Positions 1-8,321 of a stretch of DNA of 27,159 nt are shown one piece after another; within the stretch, counting starts at the first letter, position 1, and every line of letters starts with the position of its first letter. The stretch spans positions 1-27,159 of the forward strand of contig CALJUC010000010.1 of the NCBI GenBank assembly GCA_937975585.1, in the 5' to 3' direction. The notes under the pieces were generated by a model. It was not told the origin of the DNA, did not search any database, and saw only the letters and a list, made by a program, of their open reading frames with translations. Made by a program: the position numbers and the translations under genes. The stretch comes from an uncultured Moraxella sp. Its GTDB lineage: Bacteria > Pseudomonadota > Gammaproteobacteria > Pseudomonadales > Moraxellaceae.

Positions 1-765
1 GATTTCAATCATCTTGACTTGTGGGTTGCTAGCACGTTCGGCGAATTTTTCTGGGTTAAAGGTACCGTCATGGTTACGACAGCCAAAATAACCGGTACCC
101 AACTCCCAAATCAAGTCACCGCCATGAATTCGATGATACGGACTAATCGCGCCCTCGCCTGTATCATGGGCAAAACCGCCCATGTTTGCGCCTTTATTGA
201 GCGATTCAATCGCCGCCGCCGATAAGCTACCAAAACTCATCGCAGAGATATTAAATACCGAGATATCATAAGGTTGTTGGCATTTTTCGTTACCAACCCT
301 GATGCGAAAATTGGTTTGTTTAAGTGGGTGGGCAACGGTGGATTGTAAAAACCACTCTTTACCGGATTGGTAGAGGTCTTCAAGCGTACCAAAGGCACTG
401 GTATCACTGACATTTTTGGCGCGTTGGTAGGCTAAGGCACGTTGCTGGCGAGAAAATGGTACTTTAACTTGGTCGTCTTCAAATAAATATTGACGGACTT
501 CAGGACGAAAGGTTTCTAATACATAGCGCACGTGCCCAGATAAGGGATAATTACGCAGTACCGCATGGCGGTTTTGTACCACATCATAAATCCCTAACCC
601 AAGCCCCAAAACACCCAATACAATCAGCCACCATTTGAGGAATATCGCACCGATAAATAGCAATAACACCGCCAAACCAAATACGCTATAGCGGAATAAT
701 AAACCTTGTAAATACGGTTCTTTATGTGGGGGTTTGGCGTGGGTATCGACACGGGTGTCAGTCAT
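1..765 (-). CDS. FMN-binding glutamate synthase-like protein, N-terminal part (cut by window edge)
   Basis: Reading the minus strand from the ATG at 765 gives 255 open codons that run off the window. The first 20 residues are polar. Two hydrophobic stretches follow, about residues 26-43 and 45-60, consistent with a membrane hairpin. Further on the translation contains NISAMSFGSLSAAAIESLNK and then SPYHRIHGGDLIWELGTGYF, which match the FMN-binding domain of the glutamate synthase large subunit. In this family that domain stands alone, without the glutaminase part, so ammonia-dependent glutamate synthesis cannot be assumed; the substrate is unknown. The Shine-Dalgarno sequence is weak (AGAG about 10 bases upstream). 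The next gene upstream is on the same strand with a 116-bp gap. Family call is firm, function is not. Confidence 0.85.
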   Translation of the reverse strand, partial: MTDTRVDTHAKPPHKEPYLQGLLFRYSVFGLAVLLLFIGAIFLKWWLIVLGVLGLGLGIYDVVQNRHAVLRNYPLSGHVRYVLETFRPEVRQYLFEDDQVKVPFSRQQRALAYQRAKNVSDTSAFGTLEDLYQSGKEWFLQSTVAHPLKQTNFRIRVGNEKCQQPYDISVFNISAMSFGSLSAAAIESLNKGANMGGFAHDTGEGAISPYHRIHGGDLIWELGTGYFGCRNHDGTFNPEKFAERASNPQVKMIEI

Positions 766-881
766 GGTCTGGTCTCTTATTATGATTTATTGGTTTTTTC
801 GCCATCATAGAACATTTGTAAATATTAGGCAAAAATAATTACCCAATCACCCATGCCGATACGTTAATATGCGCTAAAGGC

Positions 882-2483
882 TTAGACCAATAATAACTGC
901 AATAACACCTTGCCTGAATCAAGACTTAAGACATCATTGGGCATCAAAATACTGCCGTTACTCAATGGCTGACCATTACGCTCGATACGGATAGCACCAA
1001 CCCCATCTAGCATGACGTTGCCATCAAGCTCAATAATCCGCAAGATTTCATCCGCTTGCGTGGCCGTAATACCATACACGCGCACACTGTCATGACGGCT
1101 CGCATGATCCCCTGTCACGATAACCATCGGAAACTGGCGAATCGCTTGTTGACGCACCCCCAAGGTGTCTTGGATTTTTAGGGTTAATGCGATACGTTGG
1201 GTGTTGGCATTGAGTGTTTGATAAGCTGTCGGGGTAAATTGTAGCGTCGATACTGTTGATACGGGGGTTTGGGCGTTTTGCTGGCCGTTTTGCATTGACG
1301 CTGTTTGCGTGTTCGAAACGCGCTCATCCGCTTTTAGCTTAACAGACAAGGTTAGCTCATTGGCAAAGACCTCACCACGTGTTAGGCGTGCTGTATCATT
1401 GGATGTGGCCTTGTGATTGGTTTTTAACCCAAATTGCGCATCTTCGCTTAAGCTAAGGCCTAACTTTGCCAATTGGGGTTTTAACACTTCATGACCGTAC
1501 GACACCAAGTCTAACGCATCATGTGCGGTTTGCGACTTGTCCTTGCTATGGTTAAAGCTAAAGAACAACTGCTCAATCATGGCTGTCGTGAGCGTATCAG
1601 CTGATTTTAACGTAATTTGGCTAATCGGCTTGCCTTTGAGTGCGGTCAGTTGCTTATTGGCATCGCGGATAATGGCTTGGGTTAGCAAATCTTGATAAGG
1701 TTTGGCAGATTTGGCGATATTTGGCAAACGCTCAAGCGGGCGTGGCGACTGTACCGGTTGAACCACTGGTTGAACGGGCGGTTGCACACTGGGCTGTACC
1801 CCCGACGACTGAACAATAGAAGGCTGAGTAATAGACGGCTGAACAATCGGGGTCGGTGCCTGATAAACAGGGGTTTGTGGCATCGCTTGTGGCATGGGCG
1901 GCACGACAGGTGCAGGTTGCACAGATGGCTGATAGCTTGGCTGTGGTGCTTGTGGCGGCACTGGTGCGGGTTGTTGATATTGTGGAACAGGCTGCGATGG
2001 GACAGGTGTTGGAATGGCAATTTGCTCACGCGCTGGGTAAAGCCCGGCGTCCGTTTTGTTGCCACCAAAGCGTGGTAATAGCTTGCCTAACACACTTTGA
2101 TATAGACTTGGTTTGTCCTCGTCATCTGCCACATAGCCATCTAGACGTTGAATCAGCAAAATGACGCTATTATCGTCGTCGCTATTGTTATCGTCACTGT
2201 CCTCATCTTCAACATCACTCATCGCTTGGGTGGTCTTGATGGGTAAAATATGAATATCAGGCAAGGTATATTTCAACGCTTTGGTAAACTGGCGGTAGCT
2301 TTCGCCCAGCTTTTTATTGCTTTGTATATCAAAGCTCGGCGGTACGGATAACTGCACACTGACTTGTTGCAGGTCGTCCATCGCAACCGTGTATAAGCTA
2401 AAGAAATTTTCCATCTCATCAAACACATCGGCTGGGTGCTTGTCATCGATGATAAAGCGGTGATTGGTGGTGATATAGCTCAC
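882..2483 (-). CDS. Proline-rich cytosolic protein, possible FHA-like C-terminus
   Basis: This 533-residue protein starts at a GTG. AGGAG lies 7 bases upstream at 2491-2495, inside the last codons of the preceding gene, so translation is probably coupled. I see no signal peptide, membrane segment or cysteine. An N-terminal region of about 85 residues is followed by an Asp/Ser run (89-105), then a Pro/Gln/Val linker (about 158-250) built from repeated QPS, VQP and PVQP units. A mixed folded region of about 280 residues closes the protein. Its last 60 residues (ELDGNVMLDGVGAIRI, then NGQPLSNGSILMPNDVLSLD) resemble the second half of a forkhead-associated (FHA) domain, and an SRH triplet lies upstream. 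The canonical GR...SxxH phosphothreonine-binding signature is not clear. I do not recognise the protein as a named family. Its partnership with the upstream transpeptidase-like gene is inferred from 4-bp spacing. Confidence 0.8.
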   Translation of the reverse strand: MSYITTNHRFIIDDKHPADVFDEMENFFSLYTVAMDDLQQVSVQLSVPPSFDIQSNKKLGESYRQFTKALKYTLPDIHILPIKTTQAMSDVEDEDSDDNNSDDDNSVILLIQRLDGYVADDEDKPSLYQSVLGKLLPRFGGNKTDAGLYPAREQIAIPTPVPSQPVPQYQQPAPVPPQAPQPSYQPSVQPAPVVPPMPQAMPQTPVYQAPTPIVQPSITQPSIVQSSGVQPSVQPPVQPVVQPVQSPRPLERLPNIAKSAKPYQDLLTQAIIRDANKQLTALKGKPISQITLKSADTLTTAMIEQLFFSFNHSKDKSQTAHDALDLVSYGHEVLKPQLAKLGLSLSEDAQFGLKTNHKATSNDTARLTRGEVFANELTLSVKLKADERVSNTQTASMQNGQQNAQTPVSTVSTLQFTPTAYQTLNANTQRIALTLKIQDTLGVRQQAIRQFPMVIVTGDHASRHDSVRVYGITATQADEILRIIELDGNVMLDGVGAIRIERNGQPLSNGSILMPNDVLSLDSGKVLLQLLLV

Positions 2484-2487
2484 GTGA

Positions 2488-5421
2488 TTACTCCTGATAT
2501 AATTGTTTTGCCAACATCATTCCGGCTTGCACCGCACGATTGATACCATCGCGTGGGTCATCGACCACGCCCGCTTTGGTAAAGTTACGCTCGACCAATA
2601 CCGCGACCGCTTTGTCCCATTGACCGTCTTTGCCTTTGATACCATATACGAACCATTTATATGGGCGGCTGTAGCAAGTCACTGAGGGTTTCGCCTTGCC
2701 CGCGCGAATATCCGCATTGTTACACTGACTGGCAATCATTTTTACCGTCACATTTGGGGTATACAAGGTGCGGCCATTACTGCGGGTTGGGTAGTTAAAT
2801 CCCGGTGTTCCGGTCTTACCGACCACCACCCCACGCGTCCAACCACAATCGCCAATCGCTTGGTTACATGCGGTATAGGCTGTACCATTACCACCGCCTA
2901 AACCTGTGCCCGCGAGTAACGTACCTGATAGCAAGTTCAGCGTTGCACGGGCATCCGATTGGCTAATCGAAATGGGCGTGGCTCCGAGTTTATCACCCGC
3001 TTGAATCGCTTGAATACCATCAACATCACCGCGCCAGGCTCTAGGACGTAATGGCACTTGGTTGACACCCCATAAGTCCTGAACCAAATGCACACCACGA
3101 CGGTTTTTTGCGCCATTATCGGCAATCAATAGGTTGGCAAATGAGTTGGCATTGCCAAGTACGGTGCTGCGCGCATTACCGGCACCAAACACCTCATTCA
3201 TCACCGCATTGAGGTCATCGCCACCGCGTCGGCACGCACCATTCATGCGACCGCCATTGGCTTGCACACAACTTGCCACTTGGTTGGCGGTAAAATTCAG
3301 TTGCTTACCGCTGTAGTCTTGCTTGCCATCGGTCAATAAGACGCCTGAAAAATAGCGACTTTGAATCATTGGCTCACTATCGTATGGCTTACCAAATAAC
3401 AAATCTTTAAAGCCACAGTTGACGGAACCTTTACCTGTTGCGTTGCCGTCAGTAGCATCAACGGTACAATTTACGCTCCAACCCATGTCGTTACTGGCTT
3501 TTTTAAACTCAGGAATACCGTTACACATGCCCTGACTATTACGATGTAATGTCATCGCACTGGTCGTGCTTTGACAAAATAAAAAGTTCGCAATTTTTTC
3601 AGTTGAAGAACTGGCGATGACTTGTTTTAAATACTGTGCTTCAGGGGTGGCCGGGTTTTTAAAGCGCGGATTGGCACGGACTAGCCCTAATGCTTGGACG
3701 GTTTTAACTGTCGAACCTGGGTAGACCGCTTGATAGAGCGCATGGTTCATCAGGTTTTGCTTTGACCAATCTTTTTGCCACAGCGTTGGACAGCCTTTGG
3801 GGTTTAGCATGGTATCGCCATTATCAACGCGGTAACAGTCAGAGTCGCTACTTGCAAGTGCCAACACACCTTGGGTTTTGACATCAATCACCGCAATTCC
3901 GATACTACGCACCAAGGCATTTTCATACATTTGGCTAGCGACATTTTGTAAGGTCGGTGATAATACCGTGCTACAGTCAACGGTGGCATTCGGGCTGTTG
4001 GTCACACAGTCGGCCACTTGTTGCGCGTTATTTTGTACTGTTGGATTTAACGTCAATGCCATGTTATAGCCGATTTTGACATCCGACCCATCAATATCAA
4101 TGGTATTCATCGGCGGTGCGGTCAGTTTTTGCCACCATGTGCGTTTGTCTTGTTGCTGTTGGTAGCTTTGATATGCATCTAGCAACTGACGGTCAAATTG
4201 GTTTGAGTGAATATTGGCAAGCCCACTGTACATCGTGGCTAGATTAATCGGCAGCGCGGTATTGGTGTTAAGTGTTGAATGAATCTGATAATTCGGGTCG
4301 GTAATCGGCTGCTGCTGTAGATTTTGCAGGACTTCTTTGGCATGGCTGACAATCGCGCTATTGGCCACGCCTGCCTGCGCCGCTGCATTACCTTGTGCCA
4401 AATCAGTCACTTTATCAGTCGCATTGGGCAAGGTCGCCTTGACAGGTGCTGGGATAAGCTTGGGATGATTACACAATAAATTTAGTGAGTCATCCACCGT
4501 GCTATCCTCATCGACTTTGCCGCGTGTATCCACATATAAAAAGCCGGTTGGATTCTCAGCGGTCTTTGGTGCGGGCAGATAGACACAGCCTGCCAAGCCA
4601 TACCAAGGATTGGTTTGGGTCAGCCAGTTCGCTGGCAGGCGCGCCACACTGGTGGTGTCCATATTCTTGCGGTTGGGCATTTGCTCCAACCATTGTAATT
4701 GCAATAAGCGGTCAGGATTTGACAAGGTACGTAAGGCAAAGCTTAATGCCTCCTCGCTAACGTCTTGCTCACACGCTTGTTGCCACAAACTCTCAGTTTG
4801 TAACGCATAACGATTGGCCAAGCGTTTTTGTTGATATAAGCTATCAAGGCTTTGGTTAATCCGGTTGATATTATCAGCAAAGGGCTGTTGATTTTTTACA
4901 TCAGTGTAGTCACAGCTTTGCTTGAGATTGGTCGCCAAATTATTGGGTGTGCCAACTGCGTTGGTTGAGGCAGTAGCGCTATTATTGGCATTCGATAGGC
5001 TGTTGACCACGATACCGACGGCGGTTTCATGGGCAGTGGCATTATACGTGGTGTTGTTTTGGGTCAACGGTGATAAATACCAAATCAACCAAGCAATCAG
5101 CCCGGCGATAAATAGCACTAAGACCACATTGAGGTTGGTCAAAATGGTCTTATACAAGGCTTGGCTCACCCGAAAATCCGCGACCTTGTCATCATCTTTG
5201 CGCTTTTTGTTATTTTTGACGGTGGTTGGGGCAACGGTTGTTGCTGAGTCGGCGGGCGTATCGGTTGGTTCTGCAGCGGTTAGTGATTCGTTATCATCCG
5301 CTGTTGCTTGATTGGTTTCAGCAGCGTTAGTTTTATCAGCGGCATTGGTCAAGTTTGTATCAGCCGTGTTTGGTCTATCGCTTTGGCGATTATCGTTGTC
5401 AGGGGTTTGGTTCGCGGTCAT
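2488..5421 (-). CDS. Single-pass membrane protein with divergent penicillin-binding transpeptidase domain
   Basis: This 977-residue protein has a Thr/Asn/Asp/Ala-rich cytosolic tail (1-68), a basic stretch (69-79), one membrane segment (about 97-117) and a large C-terminal region. By the positive-inside rule that region is periplasmic. All 18 cysteines lie after the membrane segment, fitting disulfide bonds in the periplasm. PGSTVK gives a transpeptidase SxxK motif at Ser570/Lys573, and VVVGKTGTPG gives the KTG motif at Lys869. The 299-residue gap is much longer than the roughly 190 of E. coli PBP3. The middle SxN motif is not clear; SSST at 604-607 is the best candidate and lacks the Asn. 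Peptidoglycan cross-linking is therefore plausible but unproven. No transglycosylase domain is visible. Start: ATG at 5421 without a strong ribosome-binding site. The next gene is 4 bp away and coupled. Confidence 0.85.
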   Translation of the reverse strand: MTANQTPDNDNRQSDRPNTADTNLTNAADKTNAAETNQATADDNESLTAAEPTDTPADSATTVAPTTVKNNKKRKDDDKVADFRVSQALYKTILTNLNVVLVLFIAGLIAWLIWYLSPLTQNNTTYNATAHETAVGIVVNSLSNANNSATASTNAVGTPNNLATNLKQSCDYTDVKNQQPFADNINRINQSLDSLYQQKRLANRYALQTESLWQQACEQDVSEEALSFALRTLSNPDRLLQLQWLEQMPNRKNMDTTSVARLPANWLTQTNPWYGLAGCVYLPAPKTAENPTGFLYVDTRGKVDEDSTVDDSLNLLCNHPKLIPAPVKATLPNATDKVTDLAQGNAAAQAGVANSAIVSHAKEVLQNLQQQPITDPNYQIHSTLNTNTALPINLATMYSGLANIHSNQFDRQLLDAYQSYQQQQDKRTWWQKLTAPPMNTIDIDGSDVKIGYNMALTLNPTVQNNAQQVADCVTNSPNATVDCSTVLSPTLQNVASQMYENALVRSIGIAVIDVKTQGVLALASSDSDCYRVDNGDTMLNPKGCPTLWQKDWSKQNLMNHALYQAVYPGSTVKTVQALGLVRANPRFKNPATPEAQYLKQVIASSSTEKIANFLFCQSTTSAMTLHRNSQGMCNGIPEFKKASNDMGWSVNCTVDATDGNATGKGSVNCGFKDLLFGKPYDSEPMIQSRYFSGVLLTDGKQDYSGKQLNFTANQVASCVQANGGRMNGACRRGGDDLNAVMNEVFGAGNARSTVLGNANSFANLLIADNGAKNRRGVHLVQDLWGVNQVPLRPRAWRGDVDGIQAIQAGDKLGATPISISQSDARATLNLLSGTLLAGTGLGGGNGTAYTACNQAIGDCGWTRGVVVGKTGTPGFNYPTRSNGRTLYTPNVTVKMIASQCNNADIRAGKAKPSVTCYSRPYKWFVYGIKGKDGQWDKAVAVLVERNFTKAGVVDDPRDGINRAVQAGMMLAKQLYQE

Positions 5422-5579
5422 TGAGTCATCTATCGAAATAAGGACGAAGAGTACAGGCGCCTATTATACAGATAATAGAAAATAACCCTTATAGTGATAT
5501 ATTTATAAAAAACTATCAAGACTATCTAGGTTATTAATACTCTCTTTAATCTAACTGTATTTCTTCGATGTCAGGTATC

Positions 5580-5619
5580 TAACCATGATGTGCGCCTTGC
5601 TAATCGCAAATCATGGCTA
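5580..5619. repeat. Imperfect inverted repeat (hairpin)
   Basis: CCATGAT (5583-5589) pairs with ATCATGG (5610-5616). The pairing continues inward through TGCG/CGCA after one mismatch, and outward through TA/TA after another. The loop is about 10 bases. No T-run follows on either strand, so it is not a typical intrinsic terminator. It could be an operator or an RNA structure. Confidence 0.5.
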
Positions 5620-5666
5620 AATCCCTAAGCAGTGCATAATAGAATGACCTAAGATTTAGTCAAATA

Positions 5667-5717
5667 AATTCATTTTAGGACAAGGAAAGCGAGCTTGACG
5701 CAGTATTAAACTGAATT
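5667..5717. repeat. Dispersed palindromic repeat, copy A (51 bp, internally deleted)
   Basis: The ends AATTCATTTTAG (5667-5678) and TTAAACTGAATT (5706-5717) form a near-perfect terminal inverted repeat. The interior matches the 82-bp copy at 22020-22101 apart from one block of exactly 31 bp that is missing between two AAGCGAGC direct repeats. It lies 12 bp beyond the stop codon of the DUF934 gene, so it will be in the 3' end of that mRNA. Homology with the other full copy continues on the right through TTTAAAAGAC. Confidence 0.8.
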
Positions 5718-5729
5718 TAAAAGACTAAA

Positions 5730-6302
5730 TTATTGTGCAAACATCGGTAATTGCTTAGCACTACGACCCGTATAACGATGTTCCACACTGTCGAAATAGC
5801 CAAACCATGACTCATTAAAATCCGCATCTTGGATATCAAACTGACTAAACCCGACTTCAGCCAATAACTGTAAGCTATCAGGAATGATATCGCCACTGGC
5901 ACGTAGTATTATGTCTGCACGATATTGTGGATGCTGAGCAATTTCACGCCCAAGGCTGTAGCCGCGACCATCTCGAAAGCCGTTAAAGTCAATCACAATC
6001 ACATCGATGACTGGCAAAACACTCGCCAAATCTTGCGCAAGGATTTGATAATCACTGGCACCTGATAACAGAATGCCCAATTTTTTATCGCCTTTTTGTT
6101 GGCTTAACGCGACTAGTTCTGCCGGTACCAGCTGCGGTTTTGGTGGATGCTTTTCGCTAAACTCAAGCGGACGGTAGTCCACCAACAGTTCATTGGCTTG
6201 AGGAAAGTCAGCAAATTGAATATGGCTAATTTTCTGCTCATGGATACTGACAGTAGCGGTATCAATACCATCAATGATATGGTGTTGGTTAATCAATGGC
6301 AT
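5730..6302 (-). CDS. DUF934 protein, partner of sulfite reductase
   Basis: This 190-residue protein follows cysI with only 3 bp between the stop and its ATG, so the two are co-transcribed. The segment IDFNGFRDGRGYSLGREI (about residues 104-121) is the conserved core of the DUF934 family. Members of this family regularly sit next to the ferredoxin-type CysI of Pseudomonas and relatives and are often labelled 'probable oxidoreductase'. No cysteine cluster or nucleotide-binding loop is evident, so a direct electron-transfer role is not supported by the sequence; an assembly or accessory role in sulfite reduction is an inference from linkage. Family membership is confident, biochemical role unknown. 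Confidence 0.85.
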   Translation of the reverse strand: MPLINQHHIIDGIDTATVSIHEQKISHIQFADFPQANELLVDYRPLEFSEKHPPKPQLVPAELVALSQQKGDKKLGILLSGASDYQILAQDLASVLPVIDVIVIDFNGFRDGRGYSLGREIAQHPQYRADIILRASGDIIPDSLQLLAEVGFSQFDIQDADFNESWFGYFDSVEHRYTGRSAKQLPMFAQ

Positions 6303-6305
6303 GGC

Positions 6306-8009
6306 TTATCCCTCAACCGGTTGGCTTTTATCACGATATACATAGCTTTTAAACGGCTCAATGCCAATGCGTGCAACCACCTCTGCAAAGCTTTCTGCAC
6401 CGACATCCGAGCTTTGGCGATGTTGTAGATATACTTGCAAAATATCATCGACCGTTTCGGCAACCGCGTCCACCGGCACTGACTTGCCCAAGATATCACC
6501 GAGTTTGGCATTTTCGCTTGAAGTCCCACCGAGCGAGATTTGATACCAATGCTCGCCTTTTTTGTCCACACCCAAGATACCGATATCCGCGACATGGTGA
6601 TGGGCACAGGCGTTCATACAGCCAGACATATTCAGGCGAATCTCGCCAATATCATGCACAAAATCCGCATCTTGGAAGTATTGATTGACTTGGTTGACGA
6701 TATTTAAGGTACTGGCATTCGCCAATGAGCAGTAATCAAACCCTGGGCATGAGATAATATCGGTCAATAAGCCAATATTTGGACGTGCCAAGTCGTATTG
6801 TTTTAGCACTTGCCAGACTTGGTATACCGCTGACAGTGGCACATCGGTGAGTACCAAGTTTTGATGATGGGTCGCGCGTACTTCGCTAAAGCTATATTGG
6901 TCGGCCAAATCCGCCACCACGCGCATTTGCGTTGCAGTAATATCGCCGGTGTCTTGCATAAAGTGCTTCAATGACACGATAACAATCCGATAGCCCGCTT
7001 GCTTATGCTCACGCGTGTTTTGTTGGTACCAACGGCTAAACTCGCTATCATCAGCTAACTGCTGGTCAAACGCTTGCTGAATTTGCGCAAGCTGTTCCGC
7101 AGTAAAGCTCTGATAGTCTGGTGTGGTAAAAAACGTCTTGGCATACGTGATTTGTTCTGGTGTTAAGGTCAAATCGCCATCTTTATTATGCGCTTGCCAA
7201 TCTTGCTCCACGGCGTCACGGAAGCTATCAATGCCCATGCTTTCAACCAAGATTTTAATCCGCGCTTTGTATTTGTTGTCGCGGCGGCCATATTGGTTAT
7301 ACACCCGCAAAATCGAATCCAAATACGACAATAAATGCACTTCTGGCAAAAATGGATTGATGACCTTGCCAATCACGGGGGTACGACCCAAACCACCGCC
7401 CACTAATACCTCAAAGCCAATCTCGCCGGCGTCATTTTTGACCAAATGCAAGCCAATATCATGCAGTTGGCTTGCCGCACGGTCGGTCTTGGTACCAATC
7501 ACCGCGATTTTGAATTTACGCGGCAAATAGGTAAATTCTGGGTGAAAGGTCGACCATTGGCGAATGATTTCACAATACGGACGTGGGTCGGTTACTTCAT
7601 CCTCAATCACGCCCGCATACGGGTCGGTGGTGGTATTACGGATACAGTTACCCGAGGTTTGAATCGCGTGCATCTGTACGCTGGCAAGCTCAGCCAAGAT
7701 ATCCGGTACTTCTTCAAGCTTGACCCAGTTTAGCTGCATATTGGTACGCGTGGTGATATGACCATAACCACGGTCATATTTCTCGCTGATATCCGCCAAT
7801 TTTCGCAATTGGTACGTCGCCAACAAACCGTATGGAATTGCCATGCGTAGCATCGGGGCGTGGCGCTGAACATATAAGCCATTCATCAAGCGTAGTGGCA
7901 AAAACTCTTCTTCGGTCAGCTCGCCAGCCAAATAGCGTTTGGTCTGGTCGCGATACTGTTCTACCCGATCATTAACCAGTTGTTGGTCAATGGCATTGTA
8001 TTGGTACAT
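6306..8009 (-). CDS. cysI: Sulfite reductase hemoprotein (assimilatory, CysI type)
   Basis: This protein reduces sulfite to sulfide in cysteine biosynthesis, using sirohaem coupled to a 4Fe-4S cluster. The cluster ligands are Cys421 and Cys427 (in CPGFDYCSLA) and Cys464 and Cys468 (in SGCMNACAHH). The N-terminal half has the duplicated ferredoxin-like half-domain and the conserved GHITTRTNMQLNW. The reading frame stays open to a TTG at 8048, but the ATG at 8009 has AGGA about 8 bases upstream and gives the usual N-terminus MYQYN, so I start there (567 residues). The neighbours are the DUF934 gene immediately downstream and sat divergent across 312 bp. No flavoprotein subunit (CysJ) is nearby, so the electron donor is probably ferredoxin-like. 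Nitrite reductase of the same superfamily is the main alternative; context favours sulfite. Confidence 0.93.
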   Translation of the reverse strand: MYQYNAIDQQLVNDRVEQYRDQTKRYLAGELTEEEFLPLRLMNGLYVQRHAPMLRMAIPYGLLATYQLRKLADISEKYDRGYGHITTRTNMQLNWVKLEEVPDILAELASVQMHAIQTSGNCIRNTTTDPYAGVIEDEVTDPRPYCEIIRQWSTFHPEFTYLPRKFKIAVIGTKTDRAASQLHDIGLHLVKNDAGEIGFEVLVGGGLGRTPVIGKVINPFLPEVHLLSYLDSILRVYNQYGRRDNKYKARIKILVESMGIDSFRDAVEQDWQAHNKDGDLTLTPEQITYAKTFFTTPDYQSFTAEQLAQIQQAFDQQLADDSEFSRWYQQNTREHKQAGYRIVIVSLKHFMQDTGDITATQMRVVADLADQYSFSEVRATHHQNLVLTDVPLSAVYQVWQVLKQYDLARPNIGLLTDIISCPGFDYCSLANASTLNIVNQVNQYFQDADFVHDIGEIRLNMSGCMNACAHHHVADIGILGVDKKGEHWYQISLGGTSSENAKLGDILGKSVPVDAVAETVDDILQVYLQHRQSSDVGAESFAEVVARIGIEPFKSYVYRDKSQPVEG

Positions 8010-8321
8010 GGGCGTTTCCTGTGCAATCTCAAAAAATAACAATAACAACGAAAAAATATGGAAATTTCAACTCACCTATCATAGTCAGCAAGATGGTATT
8101 TGCTAAATTCTCATTCTTCATAAAGATATAGAGGTAAGGCATTTATTATCGATACATGATATTACAGGACAACTTGGCTGCCGATAATAAATTCTAAATG
8201 CTCATAAGCATATCAAAAAAAACTAATATCTATCATAAGTCGGATAATTTAGCATTTCGTTACCGAATGAATAACCCATGCAGTTTTACTGATTAGTGAT
8301 ACTCTGATATTAGGAAATGCC
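8010..8321. promoter_or_regulatory. Divergent promoter region between cysI and sat
   Basis: This 312-bp A+T-rich stretch separates two divergently transcribed sulfate-assimilation genes and must hold both promoters. Such regions are commonly bound by the LysR-type regulator CysB in gammaproteobacteria. I could not identify a CysB site or assign -35/-10 boxes with confidence. A partial palindrome, CATTTCG-TTA-CCGAATG, lies near 8255-8271. AGGA before the sat ATG is its ribosome-binding site. Confidence 0.5.

Larger units (their letters stand above)
5422..5729. other. Intergenic region with a hairpin and a palindromic repeat
   Basis: No gene is visible in these 308 bases. The right part must carry the 3' untranslated region of the cysI operon, and the left part the promoter of the transpeptidase-like gene; both are transcribed leftward. 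I see a long imperfect hairpin at 5580-5619 and one copy of a dispersed palindromic repeat at 5667-5717, both listed separately. The segment around 5460-5540 is very A+T rich. Confidence 0.6.

Noticed and set aside
1682..2164. Open frames of 102-128 codons on both strands across the proline-rich part of the FHA-like gene
   Set aside because: They arise from the repeated CCx/GGx composition of the Pro/Gln linker, contain low-complexity Arg/Leu/His or Ala/Val peptides, and lack ribosome-binding sites. The long frame on the minus strand explains the region.
4922..5311. 129-codon plus-strand open frame opposite the N-terminus of the transpeptidase-like gene
   Set aside because: It is the antisense shadow of the Thr/Ala/Asn-rich tail and membrane segment. 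No Shine-Dalgarno sequence and no recognisable domain.
8010..8048. Extension of cysI to a TTG start at 8048
   Set aside because: The added residues (MLLLFFEIAQETP) are not part of the family. AGGA correctly spaced before the ATG at 8009 decides the start.
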